Notes under the pieces: generated by a model
The model's database searches: none
Told to the model about the DNA's origin: nothing
The model's input: only the letters and a program-made list of their open reading frames with translations
Translations under genes and position numbers: made by a program
Assembly (NCBI RefSeq): GCF_038622445.1
Contig: NZ_CP152019.1
Location: forward strand, 1,896,501 to 1,960,500
Reading direction: 5' to 3'
DNA length: 64,000 bases
Source of the DNA: Sporosarcina sp. FSL K6-1522
GTDB taxonomy: Bacteria; Bacillota; Bacilli; Bacillales_A; Planococcaceae
Shown: positions 24,846-33,066 of the stretch, piece by piece
Numbering within the stretch: position 1 is the first letter of the stretch
How the letters are laid out: every line of letters begins with the position of its first letter

Positions 24846-25219
24846 GGAAGGTCATCTGGATTGGTGTAGCTGGCATGGCGGGGGCAATAGTACGGGTAGG
24901 CATTGGACAATTGGTTCATAGCGAATCAGGATTTCCGATTGCGACATTGCTAGTCAATATTGTCGGGACATTTTTATTATGTTTCATCGTTACAGGTGCT
25001 TGTCGTAAGCTATATGCGAATAAGCAACTACAGGATGCTGTCACGACAGGCTTTCTCGGTTCATTTACAACATTTTCTGCATTGAGCATGGAGTCGGTTT
25101 TGTTGATGGAAAATGGGCAGTTTATGCTAGCCGCACTGTATATGCTTAGTAGTGTTATCGGTGGACTTGCTGCTGGGGCATTTGGGTTTTATCTTGGCAG
25201 GAAGCAGGTGCAACGATGA
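24842..25219 (+). CDS. crcB1: Fluoride channel FluC/CrcB subunit 1
   Basis: A 125-aa membrane protein with four hydrophobic segments. It shows the CrcB signatures GAIVRVGIGQL, TLLVNIVGTFLLCF and TTGFLGSFTTFSALSMES, the last lining the fluoride pore. FluC proteins form dual-topology dimers exporting F-. In Bacillales two different subunits are commonly encoded side by side, as here. The gene starts inside the helicase stop codon and ends in an ATGA overlap with the second subunit. No fluoride riboswitch is visible because the genes follow the helicase directly. Confidence 0.92.
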   Translation: MRKVIWIGVAGMAGAIVRVGIGQLVHSESGFPIATLLVNIVGTFLLCFIVTGACRKLYANKQLQDAVTTGFLGSFTTFSALSMESVLLMENGQFMLAALYMLSSVIGGLAAGAFGFYLGRKQVQR

Positions 25220-25587
25220 CGTTTTGGGATATAGTGATGGTCGGAATGGGTGGCTTTGTAGGAGCCGTGATTCGGTATGGGTTGTCGACAAAGCTGAATC
25301 AACAGCGCAAAATACCAAGAGGCACGTTGCTTGTCAATTTAGCGGGTGCGTTGCTCATTGGTGTTGTGTTTGGGTTGGACTTATCACGCGCGCTAACATT
25401 CCTTTTAGCATCGGGTCTTGCGGGTGCATTGACGACATTTTCGACATTGACGAAAGAGTTGCTAGAGTTGTGGCAAGATGGTGAGAAAAAGCGTGCTGTG
25501 GGGTATTTTTTATTGACGTATGTGGGTGGGATCGGGCTTGTCGTGGTTGGGTATTGGGTTGGTGTAGGTGTAGTTCATTCATTATGA
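25216..25587 (+). CDS. crcB2: Fluoride channel FluC/CrcB subunit 2
   Basis: A 123-aa CrcB protein with four transmembrane segments, MGGFVGAVIRYGL near the N-terminus, GTLLVNLAGALLIGV and ASGLAGALTTFSTLTKE. It overlaps the first subunit by four bases and likely forms a heterodimer with it, in opposite topology. Its last 6 bp overlap the end of the convergent chromate transporter gene on the other strand, a very tight arrangement. Confidence 0.92.
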   Translation: MTFWDIVMVGMGGFVGAVIRYGLSTKLNQQRKIPRGTLLVNLAGALLIGVVFGLDLSRALTFLLASGLAGALTTFSTLTKELLELWQDGEKKRAVGYFLLTYVGGIGLVVVGYWVGVGVVHSL

Positions 25588-26136
25588 ATAAAGAGCAACA
25601 CCCACCAATCCAGAAAGCATAATAACATAAATGGGATGCCAGTTGAGTTTGAATAAGGCGAGTAACGACAGGCCAAAAATCACGAATAAGCTACCTATAT
25701 GCCAGGAAATATTCAGGGTAATGAGGTTATTGGAAAGCGCAAACTTTAATGCCGCATAGACAATTAACCCCGTGACAATCGGCCTGAGTCCATAGAAAAT
25801 CGATGTAACGATAGGATAGTGATTTAATTTGCTGAAAAAGGTAGCTACAAGTAGCACGATGATGACCGAGGGGAGCAAGATTCCGAGAGCAGCCACGATA
25901 GCTCCGGTTATACCCGCCGTTGAATAGCCAACGAGAATCGCGCTATTGGCTGCAATTGGGCCAGGGGCCATCCCTGCAATGGCGATGATATCTGTGAATT
26001 GTTGGATCGTCATCCATTCGTATTTGGAGACTTCGGCTTCAATTACGGGAATCATCGCGTAGCCCCCGCCAAACGATACAGCACCGATAAAAAAGAATGA
26101 CCTAAATAGTTCCCACAGTAGCATGATCTTCCCCAC
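25582..26136 (-). CDS. chrA: Chromate transporter, ChrA half-protein 2
   Basis: A 184-aa single-domain (short-chain) CHR family protein with about six hydrophobic segments and the family motif FFFIGAVSFGGGYAMIP near the N-terminus, followed by MAPGPIAANSA. Short CHR proteins work as pairs encoded in tandem, exporting chromate (possibly also sulfate-like anions). The partner gene ends 6 bp upstream. The 3' end overlaps crcB2 by 6 bp on the opposite strand. Confidence 0.88.
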   Translation of the reverse strand: MGKIMLLWELFRSFFFIGAVSFGGGYAMIPVIEAEVSKYEWMTIQQFTDIIAIAGMAPGPIAANSAILVGYSTAGITGAIVAALGILLPSVIIVLLVATFFSKLNHYPIVTSIFYGLRPIVTGLIVYAALKFALSNNLITLNISWHIGSLFVIFGLSLLALFKLNWHPIYVIMLSGLVGVALYS

Positions 26137-26142
26137 TCCTTT

Positions 26143-26769
26143 TTAGATTCCAGCACCCATGAAATACTCGAATCGATTTTCGTTCTTCTCTTTCTCTTTG
26201 CTTTCCTCCAACTCGATTTTGTAGCCGAGTTTCTTTTTAATAACGACCAAAATACTCCCAACCAAACCACCCAATACAATCACAAATAGTGGATGAATAA
26301 AGAACAGGACAAAGGTTCCTACGAGGAACATCCCAAATGTCGATTTGTCAATAATGGCTGTTTTCCCAACTTTGATAGCGGCATAAATAATTAAAGCGAC
26401 GATAGATGCCCGAATCGCTACGAAGGCGGCCTCTATTTTGGGATTATCCTGAAAGAATAGATAGGCAATCCCTAATGATAGAACGATTAGAAAAGTCGGC
26501 AAGGATATCCCAAGCATCGCTGCAATGGCTCCTTTTACACCGGCTATTCGATGGCCGATAAATGTTGCGGAATTGATGGCAATGGCGCCTGGCACGGATT
26601 GGGCTAATGCGAAGACGTCGGTGACATCGTCTTTCTTTAACCAATTTCTTTTATCAACTACTTCTTTTTCGATTAAAGGAATCATGGCAAAACCTCCCCC
26701 GAATGTGACGGGGCCGATTTTAAAAAAGGTCCAAAATACTTGGATAATTATTTTCCATTGTTCTTTCAT
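26143..26769 (-). CDS. chrA: Chromate transporter, ChrA half-protein 1
   Basis: A 208-aa short-chain CHR family protein with the motif FFKIGPVTFGGGFAMIP, then QSVPGAIAINSATFIG, and a charged C-terminal tail (LEESKEKEKNENRFEY) absent from its partner. The ATG is preceded by AAGGAGATGG on the minus strand. It is the first gene of a two-gene operon and diverges from the LysR gene, which probably controls it. Confidence 0.88.
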   Translation of the reverse strand: MKEQWKIIIQVFWTFFKIGPVTFGGGFAMIPLIEKEVVDKRNWLKKDDVTDVFALAQSVPGAIAINSATFIGHRIAGVKGAIAAMLGISLPTFLIVLSLGIAYLFFQDNPKIEAAFVAIRASIVALIIYAAIKVGKTAIIDKSTFGMFLVGTFVLFFIHPLFVIVLGGLVGSILVVIKKKLGYKIELEESKEKEKNENRFEYFMGAGI

Positions 26770-26876
26770 TATATTCCATCTCCTTGTTTACCTAATTACT
26801 GAGTCCGTTGATTTTGTGTGGGCTAGTAATCATTGTTCCTATCTATTAAGCTAGCAGTAGATGAGGAAAAGGTAAA

Positions 26877-26891
26877 ATGCAACAAATGCAT
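26877..26891. promoter_or_regulatory. Putative LysR-type operator between chrA and lysR
   Basis: ATGCAACAAATGCAT is an inverted repeat (ATGCA/TGCAT, 5-nt spacer) that contains the T-N11-A arrangement typical of LysR binding sites (T26878, A26890). It lies 83 bp upstream of the LysR start and 108 bp upstream of the chrA start. Confidence 0.5.
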
Positions 26892-26973
26892 AAGGTATAA
26901 ACGATTGTCATTCCCTACTATGTAGAGTGTACTATCATATTTTTACTTTTTAAAAGTGTTGGAGGTCGTGCTG

Positions 26974-27855
26974 ATGAATATAACAAGTTTAAAAATGTTT
27001 TGTTTAGTCGTAGATGAAGGGAGTATTAGCCAGGCGGCGAGACTAAGCTTCGTATCGCAGCCAGCTGTCACAAGACAAATCCGTCAAATAGAAAATTTTT
27101 ACGGGGCATTGTTGTTTGACAGAACCGAAGGGAAGTTGACAGTAACCGAAACGGGAAGAATGCTCTATCCCTTTGCCAAGGCCATTATTAACGACTTCAA
27201 CCGTTCTAAAGAAGTCATTCAACAGGCAATAGGTGAGGGAAATGCTAGCCTTCGGGTAGGAGCATCTCCAACGATTGGCGAATATTTTCTACCGAGTTTA
27301 CTAGGAAGGTTTAAAAAACAAACGCCAGAAATAAAAGTAACGTTAACCATTAAAAATACACCGAGCATTTTGGAGGATTTAGAAAACGATGTAATCGATT
27401 TGGCGTTAGTGGAAGGCATGGTAGAATCTAAACATTTTATCGTGAAGAAATTTGCTGAAGATGAATTGGTGCTTGTCTGTCCAACAGATCACGCATGGAG
27501 GGATAGAAAGGAAATTCAGATTGAAGAATTGGCAAACGAACGAATGATTTGGCGTGAATCGATTTCAGGTACAAGGCTGATTGTAGAAGACACACTGAGG
27601 GAATTTGGCGTGTTAGATACCATCGAAAATTATATGGAAATCAGCAGTACACAAGCGATAAAAAGCGCGGTAGAGGCAGGGCTAGGCATTAGTATTTTGC
27701 CGAGGTTAACAGTCGCAAGAGAATTGGAGCAAGGATATTTACAGGAAATAAAATTGCAGGGGATTGTAATGAGAAGGGATTTATGGCTGGTGAAAAAGCA
27801 ACAGCGCTTTACGAGGACGAGCATTTCGAGTTTTGTGGAGTTTATTGCAGAATAA
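26974..27855 (+). CDS. LysR family transcriptional regulator
   Basis: A 293-aa regulator. The N-terminal winged HTH is MNITSLKMFCLVVDEGSISQAARLSFVSQPAVTRQIRQIE in two halves, and the effector-binding domain begins with LRVGASPTIGEYFLPSLLGRF. The ATG at 26974 has GGAGGT at 7 nt; an ATG/TTG further upstream would add residues before the HTH. The effector domain resembles the CysB/CysL/YwqM-like group that senses small anions or sulfur metabolites. Divergent orientation suggests control of the chromate/sulfate-type transporter pair. Confidence 0.88.
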   Translation: MNITSLKMFCLVVDEGSISQAARLSFVSQPAVTRQIRQIENFYGALLFDRTEGKLTVTETGRMLYPFAKAIINDFNRSKEVIQQAIGEGNASLRVGASPTIGEYFLPSLLGRFKKQTPEIKVTLTIKNTPSILEDLENDVIDLALVEGMVESKHFIVKKFAEDELVLVCPTDHAWRDRKEIQIEELANERMIWRESISGTRLIVEDTLREFGVLDTIENYMEISSTQAIKSAVEAGLGISILPRLTVARELEQGYLQEIKLQGIVMRRDLWLVKKQQRFTRTSISSFVEFIAE

Positions 27856-28017
27856 GCGCATGAAAAAGCAAGAAAATCTTAGTAACATGAGGGGGGGCTC
27901 GCTTTTTTATCACCTCTAAAAACCGAACTATTCAGACTACTAACTTCACACATGTAGTTTGAAGTGGTACATTAAGGATGTTTCTATAAATCTTACAATG
28001 ATCTGGGGGAAATGGTG

Positions 28018-30039
28018 ATGAACCTTTTTGAGAAAGAGAATAGCACTGAAGTAATCAAAGAAGGAACGTTTCTTTGGGAAGCCAATCAAAGCTACAAAGA
28101 TAATGCGAATATTACAAAGTATATGAAATGGCTTGCTGATAATAATAAACCTAGTTTTGCAAACTACCAGGCACTTTGGCAATGGTCGGTTGATGAGCTT
28201 GAAGATTTTTGGGAGACGATTTGGGATTACTTTGAAATTGAATCTTCTACGCCTTATACAAGTGTTCTTGAAATTAAGTCTATGCCAGGTGCCAAATGGT
28301 TCATAGGGGCGAAGGTGAACTATACACAGCATATTTTGCGCAACAGTTCACCCGATAAAGTCGCGATTTATTCGGAGTCTGAGACCCGTCCTTCGCTTGA
28401 AATCACATGGGCGGAATTGACGAGAGATGTATTGATTCTGGCAACTGAGTTGAGGCGAATGGGGGTACAATCTGGTGATCGGGTTGGTGCATATATGCCG
28501 AATACTCATGAGGCTGTTATTGCGTTATTAGCAACCGTAAGTATAGGGGCTGTCTGGTCTAGCTGCTCACCTGACTTTGGTACGAAGAGCGTGGTGGACA
28601 GATTCGAGCAAATACAACCGAAAGTATTGATTGCGGTTGATGGTTACACATACGGCGGTAAGAAGTTCGACAGGCGCAATGAAGTGAAAGCGCTTTCGAA
28701 AAAACTGTCAACAGTGGAACAGGTTATCTACGTCCCGTATCTATTCGATGAAAATGAAGGTACTCCTATAGAAGGAGCAGTGATGTGGAAGGATGTCATG
28801 AACCAACCAGCAATCGAACTGGTGGATTTCGTTTTCGAAGATGTCTCTTTTGAACATCCTTTATGGATTTTATATTCATCAGGCACGACTGGTATTCCGA
28901 AAGGCATTGTTCATAGTCATGGTGGGATTGTACTTGAAATGTACAAGGTACACAATTTCCATTTAAACCTTAAAGAAGAGGGGAGCTTATTCTTTTATAC
29001 AACGACTGGATGGGTGATGTTCAATTTACTTGTAAGTGGTTTAATAACGAAATCATCCATTGTTCTTTATGATGGGAATCCCGTCTATCCAGATGCTGGA
29101 AGACTGTGGCAGATAGCGGAGAAAACAGGGACGACAATGTTCGGCTCTAGTCCTTCATTTGTACAAATCATGAATAAGGTAGGCATTTCACCGAAGGAAT
29201 CGTATGATTTATCGAAATTGGAAGGGATCATTTTAAGCGGGTCACCTGCGGGGCCAGAAGTTTTTGAATGGATGTATACACATGTAAAAAAAGATTTGTG
29301 GCTCACATCTCAAAGCGGTGGAACAGATATCGCATCGGGCTTTGTTGGTGCCATTCCAATAGAGTCTGTTCATGCTGGAGAAATGCAAGTTCGGACACTT
29401 GGAGTTGAAGTACAAGCGTTTGATGATGCAGGACAAGCTGTTATGGATGAAGTAGGTGAGCTTGTTGTCACGAAGCCGATGCCCTCTATGCCTATTTACT
29501 TTTGGGGAGATGTGGATAATAAACGCTATTTGGATAGCTATTTCGACATGTATCCTGGAATTTGGCGGCATGGGGACTTTATTAAGATTACGTCGAAAGG
29601 TTCTTGTATTATTTATGGACGCTCAGACTCTACACTGAATCGTTTTGGTGTGAGAATGGGTACAAGTGAAATTTACTCGAGTGTGGAAACCGTGGAAGAC
29701 ATAAAAGATAGCTTGGTTGTGAACTTAGACTTGCCTGACGGGAAATTTTTTATGCCGTTGTTCATCGTATTGAAAGAGGGTATTCAATTGGATGATGCGT
29801 TAAAGAACAAGATTGTAGAAAAAATTAGGGTGGAATGTTCACCGCGGCATGTTCCAGACGATATCGTCCAAGTCGATGAAATACCTTATACATTAACGAA
29901 TAAGAAAATGGAGGTTCCGGTTCGTAGACTTCTGATGAGCGTGGATGAGAAAAGCGTAGCAAACCGCGATGCGATGGCAAATCCATCATCGCTCGATTTC
30001 TTTCAGAACTATCGAGATCAAGTAGTAGCCAAAAAATGA
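28018..30039 (+). CDS. Acetoacetyl-CoA synthetase
   Basis: A 673-aa ANL-superfamily acyl-CoA ligase that activates acetoacetate with ATP and CoA. The N-terminal ACAS_N domain is followed by the AMP-binding domain with YSSGTTGIPKGIVHSHGG, TTTGWVMFN and SQSGGTDIASGF, then RFGVRMGTSEIYS and the C-terminal lysine motif YTLTNKKMEVPVRR. SGGTDIA together with the length near 660 separates it from acetyl-CoA synthetase. The ATG at 28018 has better spacing from TGGGGGAA than the ATG six bases upstream. It stands just before the ketone-body gene cluster, across a convergent TetR gene. Confidence 0.92.
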   Translation: MNLFEKENSTEVIKEGTFLWEANQSYKDNANITKYMKWLADNNKPSFANYQALWQWSVDELEDFWETIWDYFEIESSTPYTSVLEIKSMPGAKWFIGAKVNYTQHILRNSSPDKVAIYSESETRPSLEITWAELTRDVLILATELRRMGVQSGDRVGAYMPNTHEAVIALLATVSIGAVWSSCSPDFGTKSVVDRFEQIQPKVLIAVDGYTYGGKKFDRRNEVKALSKKLSTVEQVIYVPYLFDENEGTPIEGAVMWKDVMNQPAIELVDFVFEDVSFEHPLWILYSSGTTGIPKGIVHSHGGIVLEMYKVHNFHLNLKEEGSLFFYTTTGWVMFNLLVSGLITKSSIVLYDGNPVYPDAGRLWQIAEKTGTTMFGSSPSFVQIMNKVGISPKESYDLSKLEGIILSGSPAGPEVFEWMYTHVKKDLWLTSQSGGTDIASGFVGAIPIESVHAGEMQVRTLGVEVQAFDDAGQAVMDEVGELVVTKPMPSMPIYFWGDVDNKRYLDSYFDMYPGIWRHGDFIKITSKGSCIIYGRSDSTLNRFGVRMGTSEIYSSVETVEDIKDSLVVNLDLPDGKFFMPLFIVLKEGIQLDDALKNKIVEKIRVECSPRHVPDDIVQVDEIPYTLTNKKMEVPVRRLLMSVDEKSVANRDAMANPSSLDFFQNYRDQVVAKK

Positions 30040-30051
30040 TTGTAGGATAGG

Positions 30052-30097
30052 AAAAACCGAGTATACCATACTGTCATGGGAGTACTCGGTTTTTTTG
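30052..30097. terminator. Bidirectional terminator between aacS-like and TetR genes
   Basis: AAAAACCGAGTA and TACTCGGTTTTTTT form the stem around a 20-nt centre. A-run and T-run flanks allow termination of both converging genes. Confidence 0.85.
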
Positions 30098-30112
30098 TGT
30101 AGAGGAGTTTAG

Positions 30113-30739
30113 TTATTGAATAGGCCCCTCGTATTTGTTTTTAGCTTCTAACCCTCTAAGTATTGTTTGGGTAATCGGAATGGAAAAAGACTCTAGGCCT
30201 CGATCAGAGTCTTGTAGTCCCCAATGATAGATTGTTCCCATATAGCTTTGTGTAATGATTGTGATGACCTCATCTACAGAGTACTCTCTATCGATTGCCC
30301 CTTTGTTCATCGCTTCTTCGACCAATGAACGCGTGATTTTAAAGAGTGAGCGATTGGAATTCAAAAAGTATGTATGCTCATTTGACTCCAATGCGGCACT
30401 GTAAATAACCTTCATTAGGCCTTTTCCCATTTCTTCATCAAGAAACCGCATCATTTTTCGACTGAAAATAGATAATTTTTCTAGCGGGTCCATGTCCTTG
30501 GGGAAAGATTGGAAAACTTCAAGGTAGTAATCATCCACTTCGGTGAAACGAACTAAAAAAATATCCGATTTCGTGCGGAAATGTTGATAAAATGACCCTT
30601 TCGATGTACCACTTTTTTTGACGATTTCATCGACAGTTACGTTGTTAAAACCTTTGTCACTAAAAAGTTTTAAGGCTACTTTTAGTATCTTTTTTTTGGT
30701 TTCTTCTCCTCGTCGTTGTTTTTTCACAGGCTCTAGCAA
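30113..30739 (-). CDS. TetR/AcrR family transcriptional regulator
   Basis: A 208-aa regulator with an N-terminal TetR HTH (KILKVALKLFSDKGFNNVTVDEIVKKSGTSKGSFYQHF in two halves, residues about 16-50) and a helical ligand domain. It is encoded between acetoacetyl-CoA synthetase and the CoA-transferase operon and transcribed away from the latter, so it probably represses one or both in response to an acyl-CoA or ketone-body signal. A palindrome in the divergent promoter region is a candidate operator. Confidence 0.9.
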   Translation of the reverse strand: MLEPVKKQRRGEETKKKILKVALKLFSDKGFNNVTVDEIVKKSGTSKGSFYQHFRTKSDIFLVRFTEVDDYYLEVFQSFPKDMDPLEKLSIFSRKMMRFLDEEMGKGLMKVIYSAALESNEHTYFLNSNRSLFKITRSLVEEAMNKGAIDREYSVDEVITIITQSYMGTIYHWGLQDSDRGLESFSIPITQTILRGLEAKNKYEGPIQ

Positions 30740-30790
30740 AAAATAAACCTCCTCCGCTATTGACAGAATAGTTGTGAATCAATTAGAATC

Positions 30791-30802
30791 AGACTACAGT
30801 CT
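30791..30802. promoter_or_regulatory. Candidate TetR operator palindrome
   Basis: AGACTACAGTCT (5-bp arms AGACT/AGTCT, 2-nt centre) lies 52 bp upstream of the TetR start in the divergent intergenic region. It is short and could occur by chance. Confidence 0.35.
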
Positions 30803-30892
30803 AGTTAGGTTATTATAACACCTTATTTCATTTAGCCTAAACTAAGCTATATGACGAATTATACTACAGAATAGCAGTTTACATTTCAGTTC

Positions 30893-30912
30893 AAAAGAAA
30901 GCGCTTTCTTTT
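30893..30912. promoter_or_regulatory. Perfect cre-type palindrome before the ketone-body operon
   Basis: AAAAGAAAGCGCTTTCTTTT is a perfect 20-bp palindrome containing GAAAGCGCTTTC, the typical core of CcpA sites. It ends 27 bp before the first gene, a position expected for repression by roadblock or promoter occlusion. Confidence 0.75.
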
Positions 30913-30939
30913 AGAGGGGTAAATAATGGGGGGATTGTT

Positions 30940-31626
30940 ATGGGGAAAGTCATTGAATCTAGTGAAATGAGAAAGTTGTTCAAAAATGGTGATCAAATCT
31001 TAACAGGTGGTTTTGGATTATCTGGAACGCCTCTTACAATTATTGATGAACTATTAGAGACAGAGGTCTGTGATTTGACAATTGTTAGTAATAATTTGGG
31101 GGATGAGGGACAAGGGCTTCATAAATTATTTATGCAGGGAAAAATTAAGAAGGCAATTGGTTCATTTTTCTCCATAAATAAAGAAGCGGTAGTTGCTTGG
31201 TCAAAAGGAGAGTTAGAAATCGATTTGTTGCCACAGGGTACTTTAGCTGAAGCAATTCGATGTGGGGGCGCTGGTATTGGTGGCTTTTATACGAGAACCG
31301 GTGTTGGAACTGAATTGGCTGAAGGTAAAGAAGAACGAGAGATTGATGGTGAAAGATATATCTTTGAAAAAGCAATTAAAGGTGACGTTGCGATTGTTAA
31401 AGCAGCCAAAGCAGATACAATAGGGAATCTCGTTTACCACACGACTGCGCGTAATTTCAATCCGATGATGGCGACTGCTGGAAAGATTGTCATTGCTGAA
31501 GTAGATGAAATTGTGGAAGTAGGAGAGCTGGATCCGGAATATATCGTTACACCACATGCTTATGTTGATTATGTTATTCAGAGTGCTTATTCAAAGATAG
31601 GGAGTGAGTATGTTGGGGCAAAATAA
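30940..31626 (+). CDS. scoA: 3-oxoacid CoA-transferase subunit A
   Basis: A 228-aa family I CoA-transferase alpha subunit with the N-terminal ILTGGFGLSGTPLTIID glycine-rich CoA-binding segment, GGAGIGGFYTRTGVGT and the C-terminal ITPHAYVD-type end. With the B subunit it transfers CoA between succinyl-CoA (or acetyl-CoA) and acetoacetate. A GGGGGGATT ribosome binding site precedes the ATG. The B gene begins 17 bp before its stop, implying coupled translation. The AtoD/ScoA choice is not certain, but the neighbours (3-hydroxybutyrate dehydrogenase, thiolase) point to ketone-body use. Confidence 0.9.
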   Translation: MGKVIESSEMRKLFKNGDQILTGGFGLSGTPLTIIDELLETEVCDLTIVSNNLGDEGQGLHKLFMQGKIKKAIGSFFSINKEAVVAWSKGELEIDLLPQGTLAEAIRCGGAGIGGFYTRTGVGTELAEGKEEREIDGERYIFEKAIKGDVAIVKAAKADTIGNLVYHTTARNFNPMMATAGKIVIAEVDEIVEVGELDPEYIVTPHAYVDYVIQSAYSKIGSEYVGAK

Positions 31627-32263
31627 AAGACATGTGATTGCGAAAAGAATTGCAGAAGAACTGCAAGACGGTCAAATTGTTAACTTAGGAATTGGGATTC
31701 CGACATTGGTCTCCAACTATTTAACTGATAAAGAAGTGTATTTACAAACGGAGAATGGTTTGTTAGGAATGGGGCCTCTTGCAACGCAAGAAGAAGTCGA
31801 TATTGATTTGCTAAATGCGGGAAAAGAGCCAGTTACTTATTTGAAAGGAGCCTCTTTTTTTAATAGTGCAGATTCTTTTGCATTGATTAGGGGGGGGCAT
31901 GTAGATGTGGCGGTGTTGGGGGTACTACAGGTCGATATTCATGGTGAAATAGCCAACTGGGCTGTTCCGAATCAACCAATTTTAGGTGTTGGGGGCGCAA
32001 TGGATCTGGTGGTTGGTGCTAAGAAAGTGATTATCGCATCTACCTTATTTGCGAAAGATGGAACGTCTAAATTGGTAAAAGAATTAACCTATAAAACTAG
32101 CGGGGTTCGCAAAGTAGATCTATTCGTTTCTGATTACGCTGTTTTTCAGTTTACAGAAGAAGGCCCTAAAGTCGTAGAGATAATTGAAGATATAACGATA
32201 GAAGAACTGAGTGGAAAAGTAGGGTTTGAATTAGAGCTTGTACCTGTTTTATCACGCGCTTAG
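31610..32263 (+). CDS. scoB: 3-oxoacid CoA-transferase subunit B
   Basis: A 217-aa beta subunit with NLGIGIPTLVSNYL and the catalytic glutamate in LQTENGLLGMG, then FDSADSFALIRGGHVDVAVLG-like sequence and GGAMDLVVGAKKV. The ATG at 31610 is chosen because GGGAG is 6 nt upstream; an in-frame GTG at 31604 is too near to that site. It overlaps the end of subunit A. Confidence 0.92.
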   Translation: MLGQNKRHVIAKRIAEELQDGQIVNLGIGIPTLVSNYLTDKEVYLQTENGLLGMGPLATQEEVDIDLLNAGKEPVTYLKGASFFNSADSFALIRGGHVDVAVLGVLQVDIHGEIANWAVPNQPILGVGGAMDLVVGAKKVIIASTLFAKDGTSKLVKELTYKTSGVRKVDLFVSDYAVFQFTEEGPKVVEIIEDITIEELSGKVGFELELVPVLSRA

Positions 32264-32289
32264 TAGTGGAGGGGAAGGGGGAACTTCTT

Positions 32290-33045
32290 ATGAATAAACA
32301 GAGAACGGTACTAGTAACAGGGGCGGCCGGCGGTCTTGGCAGTGTGATTGCCCAGGAGTTTACGAAACAAAATGACTTTGTGTATATTGCTGATTTGAAT
32401 AAGGAGGCTGCAGAAAAGACCGCAAAAGAGCTAGGAGAAAATGCTAAAGGGATTTATCTGGATGTGACGGACGAGGAAGCGGTTCAATCAGCAATTGCAG
32501 AGATTATTCGTGAGAGAGGAACAATAGATGTCTTAGTGAATAATGCTGGACTTCAATATCGTGCACCGTTGGAATCATTTCCATTAGAAAAATGGAACTT
32601 GCTTATCAATGTCATGTTAACAGGTGTTTTCCTGATGACAAAACACGTCTTCCCGCATATGAAGAATGCACAATACGGCAGGATTATTAATATTTCATCG
32701 GTTCATGGGAAGTTAGCAACACCTGAAAAAATTGCCTATGTTGCGGCTAAACACGGTGTGATTGGTGTGACTGGAGTCACTGCATTAGAAGGCGCAGCGC
32801 ATAAAATTACGGCAAACTCTATTTTACCTGGCCCAGTGAAAACAGAATTGTTGATGAATCAGATCAATGGATTAAAAGAAGATGGAAAAACAGAGAAAGA
32901 GGCACTTGAAGCAATTATGTATCCAAAGCAAGCAATGGAACGTTTTATCGAACCAGAGGAGGTTGCTTCAGGCATTATTTATTTAGCGTCAGATGCTGCA
33001 AGTGGAATTACGGGGGAACATATTAAAGTTGCAGGCGGAATGTAA
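32290..33045 (+). CDS. 3-hydroxybutyrate dehydrogenase (SDR family)
   Basis: A 251-aa short-chain dehydrogenase. It has the cofactor motif TGAAGGLGS, NNAG, and the catalytic Ser-Tyr-Lys as ISSVHGKLATPEKIAYVAAKHG. The C-terminal LASDAASGITGEHIKVAGGM with the QAMERFIEPEEVA segment is typical of D-3-hydroxybutyrate dehydrogenase. It converts 3-hydroxybutyrate and acetoacetate with NAD. The ATG at 32290 follows a purine-rich GAGGGGAAGGGGG stretch; an earlier ATG adds nine unconserved residues. Its neighbours supply acetoacetate activation and thiolysis. Confidence 0.88.
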   Translation: MNKQRTVLVTGAAGGLGSVIAQEFTKQNDFVYIADLNKEAAEKTAKELGENAKGIYLDVTDEEAVQSAIAEIIRERGTIDVLVNNAGLQYRAPLESFPLEKWNLLINVMLTGVFLMTKHVFPHMKNAQYGRIINISSVHGKLATPEKIAYVAAKHGVIGVTGVTALEGAAHKITANSILPGPVKTELLMNQINGLKEDGKTEKEALEAIMYPKQAMERFIEPEEVASGIIYLASDAASGITGEHIKVAGGM

Positions 33046-33066
33046 TTTGGGTAGGGGGAAATGTAG

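Noticed and set aside
27864-27914. Terminator after the LysR gene
   Set aside because: AAAAAGC ... GCTTTTTT could pair, but the arms are short and the loop is long, so I did not list it as a feature.
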